Shown: positions 44,801 to 54,413 of the stretch, in pieces
How positions within the stretch are numbered: the stretch's first letter is position 1
Layout: every line of letters begins with the position of its first letter
From: Tolypothrix campylonemoides VB511288
GTDB lineage: Bacteria > Cyanobacteriota > Cyanobacteriia > Cyanobacteriales > Nostocaceae
Length of the DNA stretch: 60,788 nt
Assembly (NCBI GenBank): GCA_000828075.3
Contig: JXCB02000044.1
Location: forward strand, 89,740-150,527
Reading direction: 5' to 3'
The notes under the pieces: generated by a model
What the model was told of the DNA's origin: nothing
Database searches by the model: none
What the model saw: the letters and a program-made list of their open reading frames with translations, nothing else
Program-made: the position numbers and the translations under genes

Positions 44801-45239
44801 GTCACAGCCGATACAATCTCGCAACTGAAACCACTGGCAAATCAGCAGTGGAACCAGCTTTGGGAGGTGATTGTTACCGACAATGGTTTTCGTGATGAAA
44901 CAGTGGCGATACGCAAAGCGTCAAGCCTCCGGCTTATCGCCCAAATTTATAGTAAAAAAAATACTATAAATTCGCGTGATCGATGCGTCTGATAAGAAAG
45001 GAGCGGCTCACGCCCGTAATGTTGGTGCAAGTGTTACCAAAGGCGAAGCCTTGGCTTTTTGCGACGCCGACGACGAAGTTGCACCTGGTTGGGTAGCAGC
45101 AATGGGTGAGGTGCTCTCTAAGTATGACTTCATTGCTGGTCGCAATCAACACTGGAAACTAAATGAATTTTGGTTGGTCAAAAGCTACAGAGTTGAAAAC
45201 GGTAATGGAATTGCTTTCGAGCACCCATATTTGCCTTAA
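44801..45239 (+). pseudogene. Broken family 2 glycosyltransferase gene
   Basis: Two frames carry pieces of one GT2. From 44801, the first frame encodes ADTISQLKPLANQQWNQLWE, then VIVTDNGFRDETVA, the usual start of a GT2 donor region. A second frame from about 44976 continues with RVIDASDKKGAAHARNVGA and FCDADDEVAPGW (DxD) and stops at 45239. Between them (about 44910-44975) is foreign, hairpin-rich sequence, including AATTTATAGTA/TACTATAAATT. The true N-terminus (PTYNR-type strand) and the C-terminal half are missing. The intact gene would be expected to have about 300 codons, so this is a decayed remnant. An ATG/GTG at 44976 is unlikely to give a working enzyme. Confidence 0.8.
44944..44972. 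repeat. Small inverted repeat inside the broken GT2 gene
   Basis: AATTTATAGTA (44944-44954), seven A residues, TACTATAAATT (44962-44972). It lies at the join of the two GT2 frames and, with the preceding GCGATACGC...GGCTTATCGC hairpin (about 44906-44940), looks like the inserted material. Confidence 0.7.
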
Positions 45240-45272
45240 CTTAGTATTAATTATTATCTGATCTTAAGCCCT

Positions 45273-46409
45273 ATGAAAATTTTCTTCCTAGACCAAAGTG
45301 GTAAACCAGGCGGGGCTGAACTATGTTTAATAGATATCGCCAAACCCTATAAAGATAGGTGTTTAGTGGGATTATTTGCTGAAGGTTCTTTTAGAAATTT
45401 ACTACAACAGAATCACATTCCAGTTCAAGTTCTCACCACTCAAGCAATAGAAGTTCGCAAAGAAAGCAGCTTGGCACAAGGATTAGGCAGTTTAGGTCAA
45501 CTGATACCCTTAATTGCTAAAGTTGTGCAACAAGCAAGAGAATTCGATTTAATTTACGCCAACACGCAAAAAGCATTAGTTGTTGGCGCAGTGGCGAGTT
45601 TTTTCAGCCGTCGTCCTTTGGTCTATCATTTGCATGATATTCTTTCCCCAGAACACTTTAGCCAAACCAACCGTCGTATTGCCGTAACTTGCGCCAATCG
45701 TTTTGCATCATTAGTTATTGCTAATTCTCAAGCAAGTCAAGCAGCCTTTTTAGCAGCGGGAGGACGCCCAGACATCACGAAAGTGGTTTACAACGGCTTT
45801 GATACGAAAAATTATCAAATTCAAGAGTCCGATGTTAGGCAAATTAGACAACAACTAGGGATAGACGGACAATTTGTTGTCGGACATTTTAGCCGTCTCG
45901 CACCTTGGAAAGGACAGCACATACTCATACAAGCACTGGCAAAATCTCCTCAACAAGTCACAGCAATCTTAGTTGGTGATGCGCTTTTTGGAGAACAAGA
46001 ATATGTCCAACATTTACATCAACAGGTGACAAGGCTGGGACTGGAAAATCGAGTCAAATTTTTAGGATTTCGTTCAGATATTCCATTGCTGATGTCAGCT
46101 TGTGACTTAGTTGCACATACCTCAACTGCTCCAGAGCCGTTTGGTAGGGTAATTGTAGAGGGTATGCTTTGCGGAACACCTGTGGTTGCGGCGAAAGCTG
46201 GCGGTGCGATCGAATTAGTAGAACACGGTGTCAATGGTTTTTTAGTGACACCAGCAAAGCCTGATGAATTGGCGCAAGTGATTACTACCTGTCTCCAAGA
46301 ACCAGAAAAGACGGCAAATATAGCTGAGAATGCACAGGCGATCGCCCGCCAGCGTTTTGATGTCACAGCTATTAATCAGCAAATTGCTGAACTCTTAGAC
46401 AAGCTATGA
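45273..46409 (+). CDS. Family 4 glycosyltransferase
   Basis: A 378-residue GT-B enzyme. It starts KIFFLDQSGKPGGAELCLIDI with the G-G-A-E acceptor loop. LVYHLHDILSPEHFSQTNRR is an N-domain segment of a GT4 subgroup found in cyanobacteria. The hinge is VVYNGFDTKNY. The donor domain has VGHFSRLAPWKGQHILIQAL and E-x7-E in APEPFGRVIVEGMLCG. It begins at ATG 45273, 34 bases after the broken GT2. A strong hairpin follows its stop by six bases. Confidence 0.88.
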   Translation: MKIFFLDQSGKPGGAELCLIDIAKPYKDRCLVGLFAEGSFRNLLQQNHIPVQVLTTQAIEVRKESSLAQGLGSLGQLIPLIAKVVQQAREFDLIYANTQKALVVGAVASFFSRRPLVYHLHDILSPEHFSQTNRRIAVTCANRFASLVIANSQASQAAFLAAGGRPDITKVVYNGFDTKNYQIQESDVRQIRQQLGIDGQFVVGHFSRLAPWKGQHILIQALAKSPQQVTAILVGDALFGEQEYVQHLHQQVTRLGLENRVKFLGFRSDIPLLMSACDLVAHTSTAPEPFGRVIVEGMLCGTPVVAAKAGGAIELVEHGVNGFLVTPAKPDELAQVITTCLQEPEKTANIAENAQAIARQRFDVTAINQQIAELLDKL

Positions 46410-46414
46410 CTTTG

Positions 46415-46476
46415 TTTGTAGTAAGGAATGCGCGTCCTTGCTTTCGTGGAAGAGGACGCGCATTCCTCACTACAAA
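46415..46476. terminator. Strong 24-base-pair hairpin after the GT4 gene
   Basis: Arms 46415-46438 and 46453-46476 are complementary with a single mismatch (TTTGTAGTAAGGAATGCGCG begins the left arm). It starts six bases after the stop codon, has a 14-base loop and is followed by AT-rich sequence. It is probably a transcription terminator, although the arms (GGAATGCGCGTCC) also look like a dispersed repeat. Confidence 0.65.
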
Positions 46477-46541
46477 ATATAAAATGTTTGTACTGAAATC
46501 TTGCAAGAGTTGCAACAGTGAGTCGGCGAAGCCTCCAAACC

Positions 46542-46570
46542 CTCGTTACCAGGTTGAACCTGGTAACGAG
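46542..46570. repeat. Hairpin with 14-base perfect arms
   Basis: CTCGTTACCAGGTT (46542-46555), centre base 46556, and the exact complement (46557-46570). A smaller pair AGAGCC/GGCTCT follows (near 46576-46590). It lies between convergent genes. Confidence 0.8.
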
Positions 46571-46629
46571 ATATTAGAGCCTCTGGCTCTTGTTGAGTGC
46601 AAGATCTGTGTCTACGCACTTAGCGCTGA

Positions 46630-47004
46630 TTACAAACCAACTAATTCACGCGATTCAAAATCTGTGAGTTGTTGAGCTATTGCTAGTCTTGCTTGCAGCT
46701 TAGCCACACTAAACTGGTTACGCAGATATTCTACATGAGCAACAGCATTTGCCTTTTCGGTAGTTAATTGTATCAGGGTGTCCATCGCTTTTTGGTATTC
46801 TTGATTAACAAGTAGCACTTCAAAGCGACGAGCTTTACGTTGAGCATCATTTTTCAAATCGATATCAAAGGCGGCGCTGCGGTCAGCATTGCCTTCAAAT
46901 CGGTTAATCTGGTGCTGAACTGCCATTAACTGCGAGTCTATTTCATTTACTCTTTGGGCAGCTTGAGCGATCGCAGCTGGATAATGATTGAGTTGCGTCA
47001 TCAA
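46630..47004 (-). CDS. Small coiled-coil protein of unknown function
   Basis: A 124-residue hydrophilic protein that I do not recognise. It is rich in Ala, Gln, Glu and Leu with heptad-like spacing (AAQRVNEIDSQLMAVQHQI and VEYLRNQFSVAKLQARLA), so mostly helical and probably coiled coil. No membrane segment or signal peptide. It starts at ATG 47004, or 47001 from the second Met. It lies downstream of another small minus-strand gene (47112-47378) and could be its partner. Several N-terminal segments mention aromatic residues (NHYPAAIAQ), but there is no known motif. Confidence 0.55.
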   Translation of the reverse strand: MMTQLNHYPAAIAQAAQRVNEIDSQLMAVQHQINRFEGNADRSAAFDIDLKNDAQRKARRFEVLLVNQEYQKAMDTLIQLTTEKANAVAHVEYLRNQFSVAKLQARLAIAQQLTDFESRELVGL

Positions 47005-47111
47005 AATAAGTTATTCCTTTAAAAAAATTGACATATCAAGTAGGGGAAGATGAGGGAGATGAGGGAGAGGTCGAAATTCTCCCTTGTCCTCTTTGTTCCT
47101 CTTGTGCTCTT

Positions 47112-47378
47112 CTACGCCACTTCCCTCAGTTGAGCAGATTGGATCGTCACCTCCCCAATATTTAAGGAAAGCTGTTCGGCGTGAGGTACCGCAGCTTCTT
47201 CCAACACTTGGACTTCAATATTTACACTGACTAAATAACTGCCTGTATCCGCACCAACCGCTTCGGCAACTAATTTGGCAATGTCTGGGCGTTTAGCGGT
47301 CAGTGGGTCACGTAGAATACACCGATCCCATTCATGTTTAGCAGTCGGATTGAGGCTGAGAATATAGTGTTTAATCAT
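47112..47378 (-). CDS. Small protein of unknown function, upstream partner of the coiled-coil protein
   Basis: An 88-residue protein, taking ATG 47378 as start (IKHYILSLNPTAKHEWDRC). The frame is open to 47420, where starts lack a good ribosome site, and an ATG at 47399 is another candidate. It has no recognised family. An alternating beta-strand-rich pattern (SYLVSVNIEVQVLEE and LSLNIGEVTIQSAQL) with Trp and Cys near the N-terminus is visible. It is 107 bases from the next minus-strand gene, so the two may share a transcript. Function unknown. Confidence 0.5.
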   Translation of the reverse strand: MIKHYILSLNPTAKHEWDRCILRDPLTAKRPDIAKLVAEAVGADTGSYLVSVNIEVQVLEEAAVPHAEQLSLNIGEVTIQSAQLREVA

Positions 47379-47587
47379 AGGACAAACCGTAAAACCCATC
47401 TCCGGAACGCTGTCACGCACCCGTTTTGCACTAACTTAGGCTTCGTGAACGCTATCTCTATTATAGTACATATGTACCTTTTTGGGAGGATGAGGAGTAG
47501 GCAGTACAGGCGCAGGTTTTTTCGTAATCGACTCTACTTGGGTTGTATCTAACCCACAATAGCTTTACAAATTAGAGGTAATTTGTT

Positions 47588-47944
47588 ATGAGCCACCCTG
47601 ATTCATCCTTGGTTAAGCTCCGCAACCCTTATTTTCTTTCAGTTGTTATGGGGGCTACAGGTAGTTTTATTTTCTGTATGCTAGACTCTGTTAGTCTAGA
47701 GACTACAATGACCGCAGGTATCATCGGTGGTCTCAGCCTTAGTACTGCTGAACTTATCAGTTTCCTAGGCAAGACTTGGTGGTTGAAACTGCTACTGTGG
47801 GGAACAACGATGGGAATTATTGGCAGTGCTCTCATTCGTTTGCTCCTACCATCAGTTGATTTCGATTCTATGCATATTTTCACTCCTTCTCTCACCTACG
47901 GTCTAATTAACAACCTAGTGTTATCCCGTGCCAAAAAGCGCTGA
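47588..47944 (+). CDS. Small membrane protein of unknown function
   Basis: 118 residues with about three hydrophobic helices (about 14-36, 50-64 and 68-88). The N- and C-termini are basic and polar (C-terminal LSRAKKR). It has a GTTAT-type leader and an ATG at 47588. No family is recognised. It is monocistronic between minus-strand genes. Confidence 0.5.
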   Translation: MSHPDSSLVKLRNPYFLSVVMGATGSFIFCMLDSVSLETTMTAGIIGGLSLSTAELISFLGKTWWLKLLLWGTTMGIIGSALIRLLLPSVDFDSMHIFTPSLTYGLINNLVLSRAKKR

Positions 47945-48076
47945 TGCTTATCTAGAAAGAGTTTAAGCTATTTAAGATTATTTGGGACACGTTAATATTC
48001 AGCACACGGTCAAGTACACCGAACTCGCCCCCGATCGCTTTGATAGTCTTTGAAATTAGAAGCTGATTGCACTTTT

Positions 48077-48643
48077 TTACTGATCAACTGCTTCATCGGT
48101 ATCTATGGAGTTCATAGCTAAACGAAGATTTTCAAAATTTTTACGGCAGGTAACTGTATTAGGATGATTTACGCCTAAGCATCGCTCACAAATTTCCAAG
48201 GCTTGCTGATACAACGGTTCCGCTTGTGAGTACCTTCCTTGGGAAGAGTAGAGTCCTGCCAGGCTGTTCAGGCTGGTGGCGACAGAGGGATGTTCCTCTC
48301 CCAGCAGCTGTCTTTTCATTTCCAAGGCTTGCTGATACAACGGTTCCGCTTGTGAGTACCTTCCTTGGGAAGAGTAGAGTCCTGCCAGGTTGTTCAGGCT
48401 GGTGGCGACATCCGGATGTTCCTCTCCCAGCAGCCGTCTTTTCATTTGCAAGGCTTGCTGATACAACGGTTCCGCTTGTGAGTACCTTCCTTGGGAATCG
48501 TAGAGATAAGCCAGGTTGTTCAGGCTGGTGGCGACATCGGGATGTTCCTCTCCCAGCAGCTGTCTTTTCATTTGCAAAGCTTGCTTTTCAATACCTACAA
48601 TTAACCCGTAAGTTTGCTTTGGTTCGGCGGTTAATTCCGTCAT
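48077..48643 (-). CDS. TPR (kinesin-light-chain type) repeat protein
   Basis: About 188 residues, nearly all tetratricopeptide repeats of the 42-residue kinesin-light-chain type: YSQAEPLYQQALQMKRRLLG, then VATSLNNLAYLYDSQGR. At least three complete units and one partial are visible, with nearly identical DNA (see repeat 48196-48573). ATG 48643 is preferred, five bases after the preceding hydrolase stop. The open frame extends to 48682, which would give a 34-base overlap and a tail (MGMYYGNYPKVAA) that merely copies the hydrolase end. The protein is probably a soluble scaffold. It is co-transcribed with the hydrolase, so the two may form an effector/sensor pair (inference). Confidence 0.8.
   Translation of the reverse strand: MTELTAEPKQTYGLIVGIEKQALQMKRQLLGEEHPDVATSLNNLAYLYDSQGRYSQAEPLYQQALQMKRRLLGEEHPDVATSLNNLAGLYSSQGRYSQAEPLYQQALEMKRQLLGEEHPSVATSLNSLAGLYSSQGRYSQAEPLYQQALEICERCLGVNHPNTVTCRKNFENLRLAMNSIDTDEAVDQ
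48196..48573 (-). repeat. Three 126-base tandem repeats coding for TPR units
   Basis: The sequence CAAGGCTTGCTGATACAACG recurs at intervals of exactly 126 bases (about 48198, 48324 and 48450, plus a partial fourth after 48574). Copies differ by only a few bases, so duplication is recent or homogenised. Confidence 0.9.
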
Positions 48644-48648
48644 CGCAG

Positions 48649-49833
48649 CTACCTTGGGATAATTTCCATAATACATTCCCAAGTTCTGTCATTTTCCCAA
48701 TATGCACTGTGCGATCGCGGAAATGGTTGTTTGCTAATCACTTCCTCATCTTTTACTTTAGGAAAGATTTTACTTCCTTTATAGCTAAGGAAATCTCGTA
48801 AATCGTAAATATTTAACCATTTTGGAAAGTGATCCGGCAGTGGTTGCCCAAATTCTAAACTGCAAAGAGCGTTAATCTCATACATAAATGGTGCTTGGGA
48901 GCCAACTGTCACCAAATGCACTACTTGCGGCAAAGACTGTTCTACCAATAAATCCACGCAAGCGATACCACCCAAGCTGTGAGCAAGTAAAACGACTGGT
49001 GGTTCTGCTTGTTCTATTGTTTGCTTAATAAAATCGCGGATTTTCTCCCCTCGCGCTTGATACAACAAGATATCGCAAGGCATAGGCGAAAATTTATTGG
49101 TAACAGCCCCGCGTTTCCCTTCTACATAATTTGTTCCTATAGGTAGTGCTAATTCAGCAATTTTTCCCAACACCCAGCCCCCCAATCCCAACTCGGCATC
49201 AGCCAAAGCCAGACTAAGTAATTCCACTACTTTATCTCGCAATTTTGTATTAGTAAGTACGGGTGGATATTTTTCTTGCTGTTCGCAAATCAGCATCGCT
49301 TGAGCTACAACAGCTCTGGAGATGGCATTACTGTATTCAGCTAAAGATTCTTCTGATACATTTTGTAATGCTTCATTATAAGCGTCGGAGCGTATTACCG
49401 CCTCTCGCGCCTCATCAAATACCTCTGCAATTCCTGCTTCTGCTAATTTAGCTTGCAGTTCACCCTCAGGGGTAAGACTGTAAACACGCTCGCGCAATTC
49501 ATCTGCTGGAGTTTCTGCAAAAGGGTTATCGTTTCTCTCTTCCTCGGTTTTTAGTGACAGCAGCCGCAATTCATACAACGGGTCACGGTACAATTGCTTC
49601 CACAGAAGAATTTCTTTGTCTTCCTCTTCCTGATCAAGTGCCAGAGTTTCCTCATACCTTGGAACAGATGCGCCTTTGGCACGTAAACTCGTTCCTAATT
49701 CGTCACCCCAAAGGCAGCATTTTACCTTAACATCAGGACCTTGTGCGTAAATCTTTTTCTCAATTGTTTTAAAAGTTTCCTCGTATTCGCGCTTCCGTAC
49801 TCCAGTACCATGTACGAATATTACGGTCGTCAT
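48649..49833 (-). CDS. Alpha/beta hydrolase-like protein
   Basis: A 394-residue protein. It opens with VIFVHGTGVRKREY (oxyanion-side HG), and the nucleophile elbow A-H-S-L-G-G lies near residue 280-285. The Ser is probably followed by an Asp/His pair in the C-terminal part; SRH-like FPRSHSAYW near 372-381 may hold the catalytic His. Residues 60-210 are an unusual, acidic, helix-rich insert without family match. No signal peptide, so it is cytoplasmic. A lipase or esterase-type activity is plausible but unproven. The stop is 5 bases before the TPR gene start (48643). Such hydrolase/TPR pairs occur in bacterial conflict systems, but the assignment here is inference. Confidence 0.7.
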   Translation of the reverse strand: MTTVIFVHGTGVRKREYEETFKTIEKKIYAQGPDVKVKCCLWGDELGTSLRAKGASVPRYEETLALDQEEEDKEILLWKQLYRDPLYELRLLSLKTEEERNDNPFAETPADELRERVYSLTPEGELQAKLAEAGIAEVFDEAREAVIRSDAYNEALQNVSEESLAEYSNAISRAVVAQAMLICEQQEKYPPVLTNTKLRDKVVELLSLALADAELGLGGWVLGKIAELALPIGTNYVEGKRGAVTNKFSPMPCDILLYQARGEKIRDFIKQTIEQAEPPVVLLAHSLGGIACVDLLVEQSLPQVVHLVTVGSQAPFMYEINALCSLEFGQPLPDHFPKWLNIYDLRDFLSYKGSKIFPKVKDEEVISKQPFPRSHSAYWENDRTWECIMEIIPR

Positions 49834-49901
49834 TGCCTTTTACGCATAAGGTAATTAAATATCTGCGACTAGGGATTTCCAAGAAATAAATTATCCAATT
49901 T

Positions 49902-49959
49902 TGTGGGGTGGGCATCCTGCCCGCCCAGTTTTTAGGACGGGCTAGAAGCCCATCCCACA
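49902..49959. repeat. Hairpin repeat with 12-base arms
   Basis: TGTGGGGTGGGC (49902-49913) pairs with GCCCATCCCACA (49948-49959) with one mismatch, and inner GCCCG/CGGGC pairs. This form (GTGGGGTGGGCATC...GCCCGCCC) is widespread in cyanobacterial genomes. Confidence 0.75.
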
Positions 49960-50081
49960 AGAAAAGTTGGGTATTTTTTTATTTGGAAGTCCCCTATTCT
50001 AGTATCTCAATAATATTGCAGTATCAGACCAAAGAACTGCAATCACCAACCTGGGGTAAAAGTAGCCGCAGTCCGGCACAA

Positions 50082-50107
50082 CGCCCTTCTCCTGCCGGAG
50101 AAAGGCG
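50082..50107 (-). terminator. Hairpin after the MscS gene
   Basis: CGCCCTTCTCC (50082-50092), loop TGCC, GGAGAAAGGCG (50097-50107) with one mismatch. It lies about 55 bases beyond the stop of the minus-strand MscS gene. There is no obvious T-run. Confidence 0.4.
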
Positions 50108-50163
50108 CTGATGCCATAAAATGGATAATTTATTTGTTGGAAATCCCTTAATGTGTAGATGCG

Positions 50164-51813
50164 CTATAATCCGTCTCTTTGACTTATTAAGGAATTTCCG
50201 TTGCCATCAAGTGGAGGTGTCTGGAGTTGAAAATCGTTCACCCAAATCGATTGTTGAGGCAAAGGAATGGAAACTCCGGCTTTGTCGAAGGCGACTTTCA
50301 AACGGCGGCGATACTCCCGTGCGACATCCCATTGCTTGAGGGGCTGTGTCTTAATCCATACGCGGATAATCAAACCTCTGTCGCCAAAATTATCTATTCC
50401 TAAAACTTGGGGGGTTTCCAAAATTGGATTTTGCCATTTTGGGTCTTGGTCCATTTCTAAGGCAACAGTTTCAATCAACTTTAAAGCTTGGTCAATATCG
50501 GTTTGATAGGCGACTGGGATAGTTAAGTCAGCGCGTGACCAGCGACTAGAAAGATTGGCAACTATTTTGATTTCGCTGTTGGGGATCGTGATCAGCCGTC
50601 CTTCGGCATCCCGCAGTTGAGTCATCCGCAAATTCAGATTTTCTACCAAACCTCCCACATCTCCCACGTTAATGACGTCACCCAAAGCGTACTGGTCTTC
50701 GACAATGATCAGAAAGCCGTTGATCGCATCTTTAATTAAGTTTTGCGACGCTAGGGATACGGCAACACCAACCAAACCAGCACCAGCTAGCAAGGGACCA
50801 ATATTTACACCTAGCGTCATCAGAGAGAGCAGCATGGTATCTGCCGCCCAGACAACGGTAACAATACCTTTGGAAACGCCAGAAATCGTAGAAACTCGCA
50901 ACTGTAGCCGTTCGGACGTTTGAGGAGTTAGTAATGCACTACTGTTGATAAAAGCAGTGGTAAAGCGGTCAATCAGGGCATAGCTAAGACGTGCTGCTAC
51001 ATAATTTCCCACTGCTACAGCAAGAAGTGTCAAAGGAATTTGCGCCGCTGAGATAATGAGGATCTGAAGCGGTCGCGTGTAGGCAAACAGACCCAGTATG
51101 AAGAAAGTTCCACCCCCCCAAATCGCTGCTTGCCCTAGCTGAGAAAGTCGCCGCTTGACTTCTTTGAGATGTTGATGTTGCTGTTGAGTCAGCTGTGTCG
51201 TAATAGGACTGGCTTGTGCTGAAGTTGGAAGTGGTGGTTGTAGTGGGTACTTTCCTGGGCGGCGCTGCCAGCTATATAACCCCCAACTCAATACAATCAT
51301 CCCCACAACAGTTGCGCCAGCAATTGCACCCTGGCGGATTAAATATTCGGATCGCCGCTCGTTTCTTGCTTCATTCAATTCGTCCTCTAACGTTTGGGCG
51401 ATTAAATTTGCCGCCCCCGAAGGCGTATCTGCCTGTAGCAGGTTAGCATCCTGGCGAGTAACAGTCATCAGGTCACGACCATTAACGCGAATGACTGGTA
51501 AAGCACCTGAACCCTCAACCCGCACATCAGGCTTTGAGCCAGGTTTTTTCAAGAAATCTTTGCTAATTTGATCTAAATTTCGTTGAACTTTTTGTAAACG
51601 TTCTGAAACGCTTGTCCTTGGTGCCGCTATCTGTAACACCTGACGACCATCCAAATACACCCACCGAGAAACCACTCTGTTATCTGATTCTTGAGTGCGA
51701 TGAGTGGGAGCTTGCACTGTAGGCAAAAAAGGAATTTGCGCTGTTACTGGAGGCATCGCCCCTACTGTTATCACTGTGGAAGAAAGAGCTATCGCCAAAA
51801 ATTGAAAGCGCAC
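50164..51813 (-). CDS. MscS-family mechanosensitive channel
   Basis: 549 residues. A signal peptide (about 1-26, ending AQ) and a periplasmic N-terminal domain are followed by about five membrane helices between 165 and 345. The pore-lining helix region contains GPLLAGAGLVGVAVSLASQNLI (not quoted further), followed by the MscS beta domain (YALGDVINVGDVGGLVENLNL, RLITIPNSEI) and a C-terminal alpha-beta region. It should open under membrane tension to release solutes. Typical small-conductance channel homologues in cyanobacteria have this extended N-terminus. It is transcribed divergently from ahcY. Confidence 0.88.
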   Translation of the reverse strand: MRFQFLAIALSSTVITVGAMPPVTAQIPFLPTVQAPTHRTQESDNRVVSRWVYLDGRQVLQIAAPRTSVSERLQKVQRNLDQISKDFLKKPGSKPDVRVEGSGALPVIRVNGRDLMTVTRQDANLLQADTPSGAANLIAQTLEDELNEARNERRSEYLIRQGAIAGATVVGMIVLSWGLYSWQRRPGKYPLQPPLPTSAQASPITTQLTQQQHQHLKEVKRRLSQLGQAAIWGGGTFFILGLFAYTRPLQILIISAAQIPLTLLAVAVGNYVAARLSYALIDRFTTAFINSSALLTPQTSERLQLRVSTISGVSKGIVTVVWAADTMLLSLMTLGVNIGPLLAGAGLVGVAVSLASQNLIKDAINGFLIIVEDQYALGDVINVGDVGGLVENLNLRMTQLRDAEGRLITIPNSEIKIVANLSSRWSRADLTIPVAYQTDIDQALKLIETVALEMDQDPKWQNPILETPQVLGIDNFGDRGLIIRVWIKTQPLKQWDVAREYRRRLKVAFDKAGVSIPLPQQSIWVNDFQLQTPPLDGNGNSLISQRDGL

Positions 51814-53407
<1,594 letters not shown>

Positions 53408-53456
53408 GCGTTGCTTAAGCGCTTAAGCCAGAGCTTAATTTTCTAAATTTTTGTTG

Positions 53457-53486
53457 TGGGATAAGCAACTTGCTTATCCCATTTTT
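53457..53486 (+). terminator. Intrinsic terminator of ahcY
   Basis: TGGGATAAGCA (53457-53467), loop ACT, TGCTTATCCCA (53471-53481), then five T residues. The 11-base stem, short loop and T-tract make a standard Rho-independent terminator 50 bases after the ahcY stop. Confidence 0.9.
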
Positions 53487-53773
53487 GTTTCGTCATTTAT
53501 GAGGATGGGTGGCGATGGCGCAGAGCGCAGCCCCGAAGGACGATCGCGCGATCGCCTATGCCTGAAAAACGCTTCGCGCTTACGGGCGATCGTAAGGGCA
53601 GTTGCCCCGTTCGGCAGAGCTGACGGCGAAGCCTTGGGCGATCACTCTTGGAAGTGAGAACAGGTAGAATTGAAGCTAGCTAGTTGTCGCACACAAGGCG
53701 ATCGCTCTCACTGACAAAGGAGTTGCACTGGCAGCAGAATAAGTATTATCTACTAGGCATTCTAGAAAAATAA

Positions 53774-53815
53774 AAAAGAAAAAGGAAAGTATTTAAGCTT
53801 TTTCCTTTTTCTTTT
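53774..53815. terminator. Symmetric A/T-rich hairpin, possible bidirectional terminator
   Basis: AAAAGAAAAAGGAAA (53774-53788) is exactly complementary to TTTCCTTTTTCTTTT (53801-53815), with a 12-base loop. It is located between ahcY (plus) and the small minus-strand gene ending at 54024. Confidence 0.6.
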
Positions 53816-54023
53816 CATCTTGAATGATAGTAATGATTCTTATACCGTTTCTTTCTGAGGCTGCGCTAAACTCTGTTGCGAAAAAAAACTTACAGCATAG
53901 CTTGAAGGCGACAATTGATTTGGCTGCTCTTCATAGAGAATTGGTATTAGTAAAAGCTAACGATGTCACTGTCAGAGGAGGTCATGTGCAAAACTGAAAT
54001 GCTAACTGCTAGCTTTATTAAGA

Positions 54024-54230
54024 TTATTGAAGTTTACGCTTTGCGTCGTTGTATTCTGGCACGTTAGTCAACTTACAATCTTCAAAGAGTCTCACTGCTT
54101 CCCTGAAATAGGAGCGAGCTGTATCTTTGTCACGGTTCCACCATTGCAAACCATTATTGTAATTCTTGTAAGCGGCATCGGGTTTATTATCTAGAGACTG
54201 GTAATCCATCATTGACTCCTGTTTATCCAT
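54024..54230 (-). CDS. Small hypothetical protein, possible single TPR-like hairpin
   Basis: A 68-residue hydrophilic protein. The segment AAYKNYNNGLQWWNRDKDTARSYFREAVRLFEDCKL is laid out like one TPR helix pair, but no family is recognised. The true start may be the Met-Met pair at codons 7-8, because AGGAG lies a few bases before it. ATG 54230 is the longest option. It lies 183 bases downstream of the WD40 gene on the same strand and may belong to the same unit. Confidence 0.45.
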   Translation of the reverse strand: MDKQESMMDYQSLDNKPDAAYKNYNNGLQWWNRDKDTARSYFREAVRLFEDCKLTNVPEYNDAKRKLQ

Positions 54231-54413
54231 TTATTGAACAAGCAGAAAGTTTCTTTCATCTTAAGATTGGTGAATGCTTAAACAAGCTTAAGCTTTTGTC
54301 TGAAACTTGCTGTAACTATTAATAGCTGTGCTTGTAATCAACTTATGCACTTTTCACTTGAGAAAAAAGCAAAGCAAGAGATGCTCCGCCTCTGCTCAAT
54401 TATCAACCACCAA

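Larger units (their letters stand above)
49834..50163. other. Gap with two hairpin repeats
   Basis: 330 bases with no gene. It holds a MITE-like hairpin (49902-49959) and a strong hairpin near the end of the MscS gene (50082-50107). An open frame at 49908-50111 is made of repeat sequence. Confidence 0.55.
53408..54023. other. Intergenic region with HIP1-rich sequence and two hairpins
   Basis: 616 bases without a convincing gene. After the ahcY terminator, a stretch at about 53510-53660 is dense in GCGATCGC-like sequences and short hairpins. The open frame at 53451-53657 arises from it and is rejected. A second terminator-like hairpin (53774-53815) lies further on. A run of ordinary AT-rich sequence (about 53820-54020) completes it. 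Confidence 0.55.

Noticed and set aside
48196-48573. Regular repeats that might look like a CRISPR array
   Set aside because: Units are contiguous 126-base coding repeats without unique spacers, and no cas genes are present.
48226-48801. 191-codon plus-strand frame with internal repeats
   Set aside because: It is the antisense reading of the TPR repeats and the hydrolase end; the periodicity comes from the 126-base units.
53451-53657. 68-codon frame after ahcY
   Set aside because: It starts inside the ahcY terminator and is made of HIP1-rich repeat sequence.
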